Below are positions 44,443-53,015 of a stretch of 53,839 bases of DNA, piece by piece (position 1 is the stretch's first letter; each line of letters opens with the position of its first letter). The position numbers and the translations under genes are program-made. The notes beneath the pieces were generated by a model. The model saw nothing but the letters and a program-made list of their open reading frames with translations. It was not told where the DNA came from and ran no database searches. The stretch spans positions 1 through 53,839 of the forward strand of contig JAGPDB010000012.1 of assembly GCA_018057765.1 (NCBI GenBank). Direction: 5' to 3'. Source of the DNA: Acidimicrobiia bacterium. GTDB lineage: Bacteria > Actinomycetota > Acidimicrobiia > IMCC26256 > JAGPDB01.

Positions 44443-45894
44443 ATGCCACGAGGTTATATGATTGGGCCAGCATACCGTAAAAAGTTGCTTATGGGTCTTC
44501 GTACTATACAAATTGCTTTACTATTCTTTTCTGGTATTTGTGTTTTAATTGGATTCATGAGTGGCTCTTTAGTCATTGGAGCAATTCTTGGATCCGTATT
44601 TATTGGCGCCGCGTTCATGCCTATTGGTGGACGTGTTATAGATGAATGGGTATTAGTGATGTATAACTGGATTAGTAAAGGTACAAAGAAGCAACGAACA
44701 ACACAAACGGCATCTGCCTTTGTGGGTAGTGAAGCTGCATCTCGTAAAGCATTGCCACCACCTGTATTTAAGGGTGTAAAGCTTCTAAAAGTTGGTATTG
44801 GTGATGGACGAACAATCGGTGTAATTAAAGATAGTACGGAAGGGTCTTACTCTGCTGTCATATCTTTAAAAGGAGATGCATTTGCACTTCTTGATGCTGA
44901 TGAACAAGAACAAAGGTTAGGTCAATGGTCACAGATCCTCGCGAGTTTTGCGAGAGATGGAACCCCGGTTCATAGAATTCAATGGATTGAGCGAGCCATA
45001 CCTGAAGACGGTGACCAAATTGCAAAATATTATCAACAAGAACAAGATATGGATCCTTTGAATCCAATTGCTGTGGCATATCAAGAATTAATCGCAGATG
45101 CAGGACCCGTAACAACAAATCATGAAATCTATATTGTTATGTCGATCTCTCAAGGAAAATCTGCAAAGGCTATTAAAGCTGCCGGTGGTGGAGATAATGG
45201 TGCATGTGAAGTGTTATTGTCAGAGCTTAATAATATGTATGCACATTTAACAGGTGCAGCTGTTCAACTAATTGGTACTTTGTCGCCTGAAGAAATTGCG
45301 TTAATGTTTCGAGTTGGTTTTGAGCCAAACAAAATTCAAGAACTTACTAAGGCGGCGAAAAGTGGCCACGGTGTCACAACAGATATTTGGCCAAGTGCAG
45401 TAGATGAACAATGGAGTTATATTAGGACCGATTCTTGCTATCACGCATCTTTGTGGATTAGTGAATGGCCACGAACAGAAGTTGGGGCAGACTTTTTTGC
45501 ACCTCTACTTTTATATACCCATGCAACACGTTCAATATGTATGATTATGGAACCTCTTGCTCCAAGTAAAATTTTCCATGAAGTTGAAACCGCAAAAACT
45601 ACAATGATGGCAGATAAGGATTTGAAACAGCGTGCAGGTTTTGTTTTGCATCAACGTTCACAACGTGACTATGAAGAATTAGAAAGACGTGAATTAGAAC
45701 TAACTCAAGGTCATGGTCCATATCGTTTTAGTGCTTATGTAGTTTGTTCTGGTGAATCCTTAGAACAACTAGAACATACTTTGAGTGAAGTTGAACAAGC
45801 GGGACACCAATCTAGGATATTATTAAGAAGATTATACGGAGAGCAAGCCTCAACATTTGCTACCAGTTTTCCTTTAGGACGAGGATTAAGGTAA
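44443..45894 (+). CDS. SCO6880-family T4SS protein (PrgI/VirB3-like helices plus VirB4 N-terminal-like domain)
   Basis: The 483-residue protein has two close membrane helices at the N-terminus (about 21-42 and 45-66) and a large soluble domain. It matches the SCO6880 family described from actinobacterial secretion clusters. The helices resemble PrgI/VirB3. The soluble part lacks a P-loop and resembles the CagE/TrbE N-terminal region of VirB4, which is missing from the following ATPase. I infer a split VirB4. A 138-base gap precedes it. Confidence 0.8.
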   Translation: MPRGYMIGPAYRKKLLMGLRTIQIALLFFSGICVLIGFMSGSLVIGAILGSVFIGAAFMPIGGRVIDEWVLVMYNWISKGTKKQRTTQTASAFVGSEAASRKALPPPVFKGVKLLKVGIGDGRTIGVIKDSTEGSYSAVISLKGDAFALLDADEQEQRLGQWSQILASFARDGTPVHRIQWIERAIPEDGDQIAKYYQQEQDMDPLNPIAVAYQELIADAGPVTTNHEIYIVMSISQGKSAKAIKAAGGGDNGACEVLLSELNNMYAHLTGAAVQLIGTLSPEEIALMFRVGFEPNKIQELTKAAKSGHGVTTDIWPSAVDEQWSYIRTDSCYHASLWISEWPRTEVGADFFAPLLLYTHATRSICMIMEPLAPSKIFHEVETAKTTMMADKDLKQRAGFVLHQRSQRDYEELERRELELTQGHGPYRFSAYVVCSGESLEQLEHTLSEVEQAGHQSRILLRRLYGEQASTFATSFPLGRGLR

Positions 45895-45980
45895 AGAATT
45901 GAAAAACTGGCAATGTCTAGTCTTTATAATGAAGACTCCGACTTAACTAGTGGAAAGTGTACATAAAAGTATAAGTAATT

Positions 45981-47552
45981 ATGGGAAAAACAACAGCGTT
46001 CGGAGACATAACAAAGATATTTGTACCTTCGCACCGAACTACAACAGCAAACTTGCAAGCGATATATCCTTTCATGTCTGCCCCAGGTTTGGGCGGTAGA
46101 GGTACATATATTGGTCACGAGATTATGGGTGGTTCATTTTGTTTTGACCCCTGGGAATTATATGCCCAAGGAAAATTAACAAACCCAAACATGTTGGTTC
46201 TTGGTCAAGTTGGTCGTGGTAAATCTTCTTTGGTTAAATCTTTATTAGTACGCTCATTAGTTTTTGGTAGACGTTCAGCGATTCTTGATCCAAAAGGTGA
46301 GTACGGATCTCTTGCACAAGTATTGAATTCTCCTCATATAAAAGTACAGCCTGGTGGATCAATAATTGTCAATCCTTTGGACCCTGGTCCTGGTGCAAAA
46401 TTTATGACACCTGATGAGATTATCCGTCGTCAAACAACACTTCTACAATCACTTCTTGTTGCATCATTAAACAGAGATCTTTCGCCAGAAGAAAGAACAG
46501 CGTGTGACTTAGCACTTGAATCTCTTCGTGATGATACAAACGGAATAGGAATGACACTTCCAAAAGTTGTAGGTAAACTTTTATCTCCAACACCAGACAT
46601 GGCTGCAAAGGTAAATACTACAACTGATCAGTTAGCCAAAGCTTCACGAGATTTAGCTTTAGAACTTCGACGTATGTGCGAAGGTGATTTACGAGGTATG
46701 TTCGATGGCGAGACCAATATAGAAGTTGATTGGGATGGGCCAACTGTTGTCTTTGACTTAAGTGCTGTATTTTCTTCGTCAGCTTTAGGTCTGTTGATGA
46801 CATGTGCAACAGCTTGGCTTCAAGCTGCTATTTCTCGACCTAATGCAGGAAAAAGATTCATTGTAGTTGATGAGGCATGGGCTGTTTTAGCCAATGTTGG
46901 TGTTGCACGATGGCTACAACAAAGCTATAAATTATCTCGTACTTATGGTACAGCCAACGTTGCCATTATGCACCGTGTATCTGACCTCCAAGCATCGGGT
47001 TCAGCAGGATCAGAAGCATACAACTTAGCAAAAGGTTTACTCTCAGATACTGAAACTAGAATTATTTATGGACAACCTGTATCCGAAGTTAAACTCGCAA
47101 CAGAAATGGTCGGACTCACTTCCGCTGAAGCAGAGTTAATGCCTTTACTGCGTCGTGGTCAAGCACTTTGGAAAGTTGGTCAAAGTTCTCACTTAGTTCA
47201 GCATATACTTGGGGACATGGAAAACTCTATAGTCGATACTGATGCAGGTATGATTAGTACTGGTCGCGAGAATGAAGTAGCTCCAGAATATAGTAATGAT
47301 CCAGGACCAGATCCACTTGAAGTCGATCAAGATTATAAAGAAAAAGCATCATTTGGAAGTTTTTCAGCAGAAATAAATGATTTATTTGCTGGAGATACTG
47401 AACGTGCAGATGCATATATTGAAGCAATGACTGGCAAAGAACCAACACAAGATGGTTGGGGTAGTACTAATAATCAAGAGATTCAAGAGATTCAAGAAGT
47501 GGAACCTAAAGAAGAAAAACCAAAAGGTAAATGGGGTCAAGCACATGAATAG
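45981..47552 (+). CDS. virB4: VirB4-family secretion ATPase
   Basis: The 523-residue protein has Walker A GQVGRGKS (75-82), Walker B RFIVVDEAW (about 292-300) and later motifs typical of VirB4/TraC (SQSYKLSRTYGT-like, LLSDTETRIIYGQ, LLRRGQALWKVG). It powers substrate transfer and channel assembly. The N-terminal VirB4 domain is absent and is probably supplied by the upstream SCO6880-family protein. The disordered end has tryptophans at 493 and 518, ending WGQAHE. It overlaps the next gene by 8 bases. Confidence 0.9.
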   Translation: MGKTTAFGDITKIFVPSHRTTTANLQAIYPFMSAPGLGGRGTYIGHEIMGGSFCFDPWELYAQGKLTNPNMLVLGQVGRGKSSLVKSLLVRSLVFGRRSAILDPKGEYGSLAQVLNSPHIKVQPGGSIIVNPLDPGPGAKFMTPDEIIRRQTTLLQSLLVASLNRDLSPEERTACDLALESLRDDTNGIGMTLPKVVGKLLSPTPDMAAKVNTTTDQLAKASRDLALELRRMCEGDLRGMFDGETNIEVDWDGPTVVFDLSAVFSSSALGLLMTCATAWLQAAISRPNAGKRFIVVDEAWAVLANVGVARWLQQSYKLSRTYGTANVAIMHRVSDLQASGSAGSEAYNLAKGLLSDTETRIIYGQPVSEVKLATEMVGLTSAEAELMPLLRRGQALWKVGQSSHLVQHILGDMENSIVDTDAGMISTGRENEVAPEYSNDPGPDPLEVDQDYKEKASFGSFSAEINDLFAGDTERADAYIEAMTGKEPTQDGWGSTNNQEIQEIQEVEPKEEKPKGKWGQAHE

Positions 47553-50196
47553 CAGTGCACCAACTACCAAAAATCTCGGTTTAAATTCTATGGAATCGAT
47601 TGGTGCTTACCTTTTAGGCATTTTTGCCGCAGCTGGTTTTTTGATGTTTACCGCTGGTGAACTTTCAGGAATACTTTTTAGTTTTGATCGACCAGGTGCA
47701 CAACCTAGTGATATACCAGGCATCATTGGCGGGGTGTTGTCCAACCCTGGTAAACCTTCTTCTGGTTGGCCTAAAGAAGCACGAGGAGCAGTTCCGGGTC
47801 CGATTTTCTATTATTTAACTCTCTTGTTTTTAATTGTAGGTGCAGTATTCTTAATTAAATTTGGAAAAGAATTTATTGGAAATGGTAAAAAGAAAGATCC
47901 CAATGCAGCACAATGGGCAAAAAGTAAAGATATTAAAACTTTAATAGTCCCAGGCCCTGGAATTAAAGGTCGAGTGATTTTAGGTCGCACAAATGGAAAA
48001 CTTATAGCAACTGAACCACGACAATCAGTTATTGTTTTGGGTCCAACTCAAACTGGTAAAACAACTGGTTTTGCTGTCCCAGCAATACTTGATTGGCAAG
48101 GCCCAGTAATTGCTGCCTCTGTTAAAAACGATTTAGTTAAAGATACTTTTAAATGGAGAAAAACTCAAGGCGACGTTTGGTTATTTGATCCTACGCGTTC
48201 AACTGGTTTCGATTATGAAGATGTTAGAGCTGGTTGGTCTCCATTAAGTCAAGCTATCGATTGGGGTGGTGCACGTAAAGTAGCCAGTTGGTTAGCTAAA
48301 GCAAATAAAGCTGCTGGTGGCGGAATGTCTGATGGAGATTTCTGGTTTTCAATTGCAGAAAAAGCTTTAGCGCCATATTTATTTGCGGCTTCATATGCTG
48401 GGCTAGACATGGCAACAGTTTTACGTTGGATAGACACAATGGAAGAACGAGAAGTTCTCAATATTTTACAAACAACAGGTATTCCAGAAGCAATGACAGC
48501 ATTTCGTGCAAATATGGCACGTGATGAAAGAACTAAATCTTCTGTATTTACAACAGCTGAAACAATTGTTAATGCATATAATGATCCTTTAGTATGCGAA
48601 TCTGCTTCTAACCCAACAATATTTCCTAGCGAATTATTGAACGGAAAAAATAACACACTTTATATTTGTGCACCCTCACATGAGCAAGACCGTTTGCAGA
48701 CAATTTTTACGGCAATTGTTACACAGATGAAATCTTCTGCATATGAACTTGCTGGTAAACAAAATAAAATTATTGATCCGCCTCTTTTGATTGTTATTGA
48801 TGAGGCTGCAAATATCGCTCCACTTGATGACCTTGATGCTATTGCTTCAACTGCTGCTGGTATTGGTATTCAGCTTGTAACTATTTTTCAGGATATGGCA
48901 CAGATCGAAGCTCGTTATAAAGAGCGCGCACGCACAGTTGTGAATAACCATCGTGCCAAAGTTGTTCTTAGTGGTATTTCAGATTCAGGAACATTGGAAT
49001 ACGTTTCAAAACTAATAGGTGAAGAAGAAATTGATTCAACCTCTGTGTCTTTTTCTGCACAAGGTGAACGTTCGACAACTGAATCATTACAACAACGAAC
49101 TTTAGCATCGGGTTCATATTTACGACGTATGAAATTTGGTGAAGGTATTGTAGTTTATGGTCAACTCGCTCCAGCTAAATTAGTTTTACGTGCATGGTAT
49201 AAAGATAAAGAATTAAAACATAAAGTTGAACATGGTACTTTGCCAGGTGTGATGGGTGGAAAATCAGGATCGAATTTTATGGGTTCTGGTTCAAGTATTT
49301 CTAAGCCACAAAGTTCTATTCCTGGCGTTGAAGCCATACCGAATGATAATTCACAACGAGCTGGTGGTCCACAAAATCAAGTTGGTGCAAGTACAGGAGC
49401 GCCTGGATCGCCTGCTAAGTGGTCTATTGACGCATCTGGGCCTGCACAATCTTATACGACGCCCATTAGTAGTGCTGATCAACCTGGTGGTGGCGGTGTA
49501 ATTGGTGCTGGCGGCCATGAGCCTCAGCACAGACCCACTCCTAGTATTCCTGGAATGGGTTCTGGGCAACGTCTAAGTGAACCTGTTAGCGAAGATCAAT
49601 TAAGTGCTTTTGATAAAGCTTTGGCAGAATTAAGATTGCGTGACCAAGTTGGTGGGACAACTACTGTTCCTGCTTCATCGACACCAACTTCACCTAGTGG
49701 AATTGGTTCTGCCAGTACTGAAATTCAAATTCCAGGTGGGGCTGGAGCTTCAACTACAGGTGGGGTCATTTTTCCAGAGCCAGTTGAGAAGACCGCACCG
49801 CAGTCTTCTCCCACAAAATGGAAACCAAGTAGTGGCGGTTTGTCTGAAGAACCGGTTGTCATCCCCGACAAAACTCAGAGCGAGAGCACAGCTGGCTTAC
49901 TAGATGATTCTAAGATAGCAACAACTACAACATCGAGCCCTAGTTCTAAATGGTCAAAAGGCTCAAAACCAAAATTTGTAGAAGAATTAATTGTTGTTCA
50001 ATCAACACCTGAGACTCCTAAAGTAGATATAACAAAAAAAGATGAACCAGTTGATCGTATAGAGCAGCCAAGAAAAGCATGGGGATCAGCTTTAAGTCAA
50101 TCACCAAAACCTAATTTAGTGCCGGCACAAACACCACAAATATCAGATGAAACAGAAGAAGAAATAGAGGAACCGGCTAAACCTAAATGGAAATAA
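47545..50196 (+). CDS. virD4: VirD4/TraG-type coupling ATPase
   Basis: The 883-residue protein has two membrane helices (about 19-38 and 86-106), Walker A GPTQTGKT (166-173), Walker B LLIVIDEAAN (about 412-422) and the coupling-protein pattern TIFQDMAQIEARY. Type IV coupling proteins bring substrates to the channel. The tail (about 565-883) is disordered and Ser/Pro/Gly-rich with tryptophans at 626, 759, 803, 846 and 882, usually after Lys. The ATG at 47545 was chosen because it gives the canonical N-terminal membrane pair. Confidence 0.92.
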   Translation: MNSSAPTTKNLGLNSMESIGAYLLGIFAAAGFLMFTAGELSGILFSFDRPGAQPSDIPGIIGGVLSNPGKPSSGWPKEARGAVPGPIFYYLTLLFLIVGAVFLIKFGKEFIGNGKKKDPNAAQWAKSKDIKTLIVPGPGIKGRVILGRTNGKLIATEPRQSVIVLGPTQTGKTTGFAVPAILDWQGPVIAASVKNDLVKDTFKWRKTQGDVWLFDPTRSTGFDYEDVRAGWSPLSQAIDWGGARKVASWLAKANKAAGGGMSDGDFWFSIAEKALAPYLFAASYAGLDMATVLRWIDTMEEREVLNILQTTGIPEAMTAFRANMARDERTKSSVFTTAETIVNAYNDPLVCESASNPTIFPSELLNGKNNTLYICAPSHEQDRLQTIFTAIVTQMKSSAYELAGKQNKIIDPPLLIVIDEAANIAPLDDLDAIASTAAGIGIQLVTIFQDMAQIEARYKERARTVVNNHRAKVVLSGISDSGTLEYVSKLIGEEEIDSTSVSFSAQGERSTTESLQQRTLASGSYLRRMKFGEGIVVYGQLAPAKLVLRAWYKDKELKHKVEHGTLPGVMGGKSGSNFMGSGSSISKPQSSIPGVEAIPNDNSQRAGGPQNQVGASTGAPGSPAKWSIDASGPAQSYTTPISSADQPGGGGVIGAGGHEPQHRPTPSIPGMGSGQRLSEPVSEDQLSAFDKALAELRLRDQVGGTTTVPASSTPTSPSGIGSASTEIQIPGGAGASTTGGVIFPEPVEKTAPQSSPTKWKPSSGGLSEEPVVIPDKTQSESTAGLLDDSKIATTTTSSPSSKWSKGSKPKFVEELIVVQSTPETPKVDITKKDEPVDRIEQPRKAWGSALSQSPKPNLVPAQTPQISDETEEEIEEPAKPKWK

Positions 50197-50244
50197 TCAA
50201 GCAAAACTTAAAAATTCAAGATATAATGAAGGAAAGGTAAATTG

Positions 50245-50709
50245 ATGTCAATGACGGCAACAAATAAGGGTACGAGATTAACTATGGCAGATGAAATATC
50301 CGAAGAGCTTGGTGATATTGCCAGTAAGTTGTCAACACGTCGAAATAGTATGGCGGAAGATAACTACTCTGGTTCTACAGGAGACGTAGTTAATAGATTA
50401 GAAAAGATTGGTATCCACACTCACAAAGCTAAGGTAGCAGAGGTTGCTGATTTGTTATTCGAGGGTGAAGTAAGAGTAAGTCCTAATGCCCATAGGCGTA
50501 TTAACGATAGACAGTTCGAAGTTTTAGCTAGAGCCTTTTTGCTTTATGTTAATTTTAGTTATGATTTTGAGGAGATTGCTGATTTTATAACTAAGCGTTC
50601 GACATACGACGATATATTATTTAGGCTAAAAGCGGGACTTGTATTAATTGATGAAATTGCAGAAAATGCAGGGATAATTCCACTAATTGCCGATAAAAGA
50701 ACTGAATAA
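50245..50709 (+). CDS. Small soluble protein of unknown function, secretion cluster
   Basis: The 154-residue protein has an acidic, mainly helical sequence (EISEELGDIASKLSTRRNS, FLLYVNFSYDFEEIADFIT) and no membrane segment. AAGGAAAGG precedes the ATG; an in-frame ATG two codons later is also possible. It lies 48 bases after virD4 and is probably co-transcribed. It could be an adaptor or regulator, but no domain is recognised. Confidence 0.6.
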   Translation: MSMTATNKGTRLTMADEISEELGDIASKLSTRRNSMAEDNYSGSTGDVVNRLEKIGIHTHKAKVAEVADLLFEGEVRVSPNAHRRINDRQFEVLARAFLLYVNFSYDFEEIADFITKRSTYDDILFRLKAGLVLIDEIAENAGIIPLIADKRTE

Positions 50710-50919
50710 ATTTAGTTTATAAAAGGCTAAATTAACAGTACAATTGCTAATAATAGTAATTTGTTCACAGGAGATTGCAATAAAATGCGTCATATTGTAT
50801 TATATGTGGTGATTGAATGAGATTTCCCCTTGAAATTTTGACGATTTCGAGGCACAATAACAGTACAAATAGTGCTACTTAAGCAAAATGTATATAAGTA
50901 GCCAGAGGAATAGGTAAAA
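50710..50919. other. Gap before the LysM gene
   Basis: This 210-base AT-rich interval has no credible gene. A 10-base direct repeat AACAGTACAA occurs twice (near 50733 and 50857). An AGAGGAATAGG ribosome site ends it. No clear promoter or riboswitch fold was found. Confidence 0.35.
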
Positions 50920-52053
50920 ATGACCAGAACAGCATCCATGCCAACATCAAGGGCCAGCGGTTTACGAAGCCTTTTTTTAATACTTACTATGGAAATCGGA
51001 TTCATCGTTGGGCTCCATTATTTAGGTTCACTAGATCGTATGCAAATTGATTTCTCGCAATTCTCTAGATGGCTAGATATCACATCGCCAGAAGTAGCAC
51101 TTACTGCATCAATAAGAATGTTCGCATTAGTTCTTGCATATTGGGTATTAGCAACATCGGTAATTTATTTAATAGCGAGAACATTTAAAATTCCCGCAAT
51201 GCTTCGTGCGATGGAATTTGCAACAATACCATTTGTTAGAAAAGCAATTGATGGAGCATTGGCCGCAACAATAATTGGAGGAACGGTTTTTGGTGGCGCG
51301 TCTGCAGTATTTGCACATCAAGATGCTTCAAAAGTTGCAGCTCCTACCTCAGTGACTACAACGATAAAAGATATGCGTGGTTTATATACTCCAGGAGCCT
51401 CTGAAATCGGATCCACTGTTGGAGCAAGTACTATAGGTGAAATACCAGTTAGTCTGAATCAACCAGATGTGGTACTTAAACAAAGTGTAGGAACAGTAGA
51501 TACAACGGCCACGGAAAGTCCTGGCACTGTTGGAGAAAATATTCCCGTTCCTTCAGAAGATGTCTTAACTCCAACTACTAGTGATTCTCCATCGGAAGAT
51601 ATACCAGTAACTCCTAAAACTCCAACTAGTGGTGCTCCATCGGTTGTTGTTCCATCAGCGCCTACAACTAATGCTGAGGTTCCTATAACAACACCGAAAA
51701 CAACTGTGCCTGTGACTACACAAACTCCTCAACCGGTGGTTCCTTCTCCAGGAGTTATTGTTGGTGGCGAAAAAGTTGAACGAACAAATGACGCTCCTAG
51801 TAAGCAGGATCCTGCCCCGACTACAACGGAATCAACAACTACAACAGATTCAACTTCTTATACAGTTGTATCTGGTGATAACTTCTGGAATATAGCAAAG
51901 GTACATGTTGAGCAAAATTTGGGCCATTCACCAACTAATGCTGAAGTTGCAAATTATTGGGTCAAATTAATTGATGCTAATAGAGCAAATATTCGAAGTG
52001 GTGATGCTGATCTAATTTTTCCTGGAGAAGTATTTTCTTTTCCAGCAATTTAA
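50920..52053 (+). CDS. Membrane protein with C-terminal LysM domain
   Basis: The 377-residue protein has three hydrophobic segments (about 17-36, 65-88 and 112-131), a long Thr/Pro/Ser-rich linker (about 150-310) and a LysM domain at the end (about 317-376; YTVVSGDNFWNIAKVHVEQ, ending LIFPGEVFSFP). LysM binds N-acetylglucosamine in peptidoglycan. The anchored layout could tie the secretion machine or envelope to the wall. The start has a good ribosome site. Confidence 0.82.
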   Translation: MTRTASMPTSRASGLRSLFLILTMEIGFIVGLHYLGSLDRMQIDFSQFSRWLDITSPEVALTASIRMFALVLAYWVLATSVIYLIARTFKIPAMLRAMEFATIPFVRKAIDGALAATIIGGTVFGGASAVFAHQDASKVAAPTSVTTTIKDMRGLYTPGASEIGSTVGASTIGEIPVSLNQPDVVLKQSVGTVDTTATESPGTVGENIPVPSEDVLTPTTSDSPSEDIPVTPKTPTSGAPSVVVPSAPTTNAEVPITTPKTTVPVTTQTPQPVVPSPGVIVGGEKVERTNDAPSKQDPAPTTTESTTTTDSTSYTVVSGDNFWNIAKVHVEQNLGHSPTNAEVANYWVKLIDANRANIRSGDADLIFPGEVFSFPAI

Positions 52054-52055
52054 GC

Positions 52056-52108
52056 CGCCCGTGATGGCTCTCATAGGTGTTAGTACTAAAACCTAAGGGC
52101 GCAATCAC
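52056..52108 (+). other. Pseudoknot-like structured element between the LysM gene and nucS
   Basis: A near-palindrome AGGTGTTAGTACTAAAACCT (52075-52094, one mismatch pair) is flanked by CGCCC (52056-52060) and its complement GGGCG (52097-52101). GTGAT (52061-52065) can also pair with ATCAC (52104-52108), which crosses the outer stem and gives a possible pseudoknot. A T-rich tract follows on the plus strand (52113-52129), so it may act as the terminator of the LysM gene. It could also be a small RNA structure. Confidence 0.45.
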
Positions 52109-52129
52109 CGAGTTTCTTTCTTATATTTT

Positions 52130-52801
52130 TTAGAATAATTTTAAAAAGTTAGATTTTGATTCTCTTAAATCATCTATATTTATTTCAACGCAATCAATTC
52201 CGCGTGATTGGGCATAAACCTTCGCTTGTGGTTTAATTATGGTTGCAACAAACATACCTTTGACTTTACCATTAGCCAAATAGCGATCATCTAGAGAGAT
52301 TCTATCTATGTATCGTAGTAGTTGATCAACCCCTGCAATTTCGCCAATACGTTTTATTTCAACAGCAATACATGTACCTTTACTATCTCTACACAATAAA
52401 TCAACAGGGCCAATATCGGTTGGGAATTCTCTTCTAATTAATTCAAAACCTTCTTGTAGTTTTTCAACTCGTGCAGCAATAAGTTCTTGTAGTTCTTTTT
52501 CAACTCCATCTTTTTCAAGGCCGGGCTCATCGCCTAGTTCCATTTCATAATCATGAATAATTTGAAGTAGGTCAATATGTAGCTCTTCGCCTTTTTTGTT
52601 GCGTACAATAATTTTGTCCTTCATATCAAAATTGATTATACAAGGCGGGTTCATCCAATTTAAAGGTTTAAATGCTGATGTATCTGAATGAATAGCAATT
52701 GACCCATCTGCTTTAAGCATTAGCAACCTTCGCGCCAAAGGTAATTTTGCGCCAAGTCGGCCTTCATAAGTTACTATGCAGTCTGCGACAATTATCCTCA
52801 T
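52130..52801 (-). CDS. nucS: Mismatch-specific endonuclease NucS (EndoMS)
   Basis: The 223-residue protein has the NucS N-terminal dimer domain and a C-terminal RecB-like nuclease with the PD-(D/E)xK residues Asp134 (GPVDLLCR), Glu148 and Lys150 (AVEIKR), and Gln160. It cuts both strands at G-T, G-G and T-T mismatches and replaces MutSL repair in Actinobacteria and Archaea. The C-terminus FLKLF resembles a clamp-binding tail. A TATCAT -10-like hexamer (52811-52816) lies 9 bases before the ATG. Confidence 0.95.
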   Translation of the reverse strand: MRIIVADCIVTYEGRLGAKLPLARRLLMLKADGSIAIHSDTSAFKPLNWMNPPCIINFDMKDKIIVRNKKGEELHIDLLQIIHDYEMELGDEPGLEKDGVEKELQELIAARVEKLQEGFELIRREFPTDIGPVDLLCRDSKGTCIAVEIKRIGEIAGVDQLLRYIDRISLDDRYLANGKVKGMFVATIIKPQAKVYAQSRGIDCVEINIDDLRESKSNFLKLF

Positions 52802-52810
52802 TGGTGAAAT

Positions 52811-52816
52811 ATGATA
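52811..52816 (-). promoter_or_regulatory. Candidate -10 element of nucS
   Basis: On the minus strand TATCAT lies 9 bases before the nucS ATG with no ribosome site between them. A leaderless or near-leaderless transcript is the likely result. Confidence 0.4.
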
Positions 52817-52847
52817 GACGAAATGTTGCTTGTATGGTGGATTCTAT

Positions 52848-52876
52848 TTGTTCGATACTAAATAGTTAGTTATAAT
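52848..52876 (+). promoter_or_regulatory. Promoter of the cysteine-rich leaderless ORF
   Basis: A TTGTTC -35-like hexamer (52848-52853) and a perfect TATAAT -10 (52871-52876) are separated by exactly 17 bases. The ATG of the cysteine-rich ORF begins 7 bases after the -10, where transcription should start. Confidence 0.6.
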
Positions 52877-52883
52877 AGTAACC

Positions 52884-52967
52884 ATGTTATTTGCCGGCAG
52901 TCTTAATTCATGTAGCTGCACTCTTCAATGTCGTGCTATCGACGCTTGTTACTGTCGTAGCTGTTAG
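52884..52967 (+). CDS. Leaderless cysteine-rich short ORF (27 residues), possible attenuator leader
   Basis: The ORF encodes MLFAGSLNSC... with six cysteines at positions 10, 12, 16, 22, 24 and 27. There is no ribosome site, and the ATG sits where transcription from the TATAAT at 52871 should start. In mycobacteria, polycysteine leaderless ORFs act as cysteine-responsive attenuators of downstream genes. The downstream gene here starts 48 bases after the stop. A hairpin (52935-52961) lies within the ORF over the Cys22 and Cys24 codons. Function in this organism is inferred. Confidence 0.6.
   Translation: MLFAGSLNSCSCTLQCRAIDACYCRSC
52935..52961 (+). other. Hairpin inside the cysteine-rich ORF
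   Basis: GCTATCGAC and GTCGTAGC pair as an 8-bp stem with one bulged T and a 10-base loop. The cysteine codons TGT at 52947 and 52953 lie in or next to the loop. A ribosome stalled at cysteine codons would melt or mask it, which fits an attenuation switch. Confidence 0.5.
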
Positions 52968-53015
52968 CACTTATATAAACTTCTAATTCGCATCTTATTA
53001 AATTTAGGAAAACCA

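Noticed and set aside
50777-50919. Cyclic-di-AMP riboswitch before the LysM gene
   Set aside because: LysM wall genes in Actinobacteria often have this riboswitch, but none of its conserved sequence blocks was seen here.
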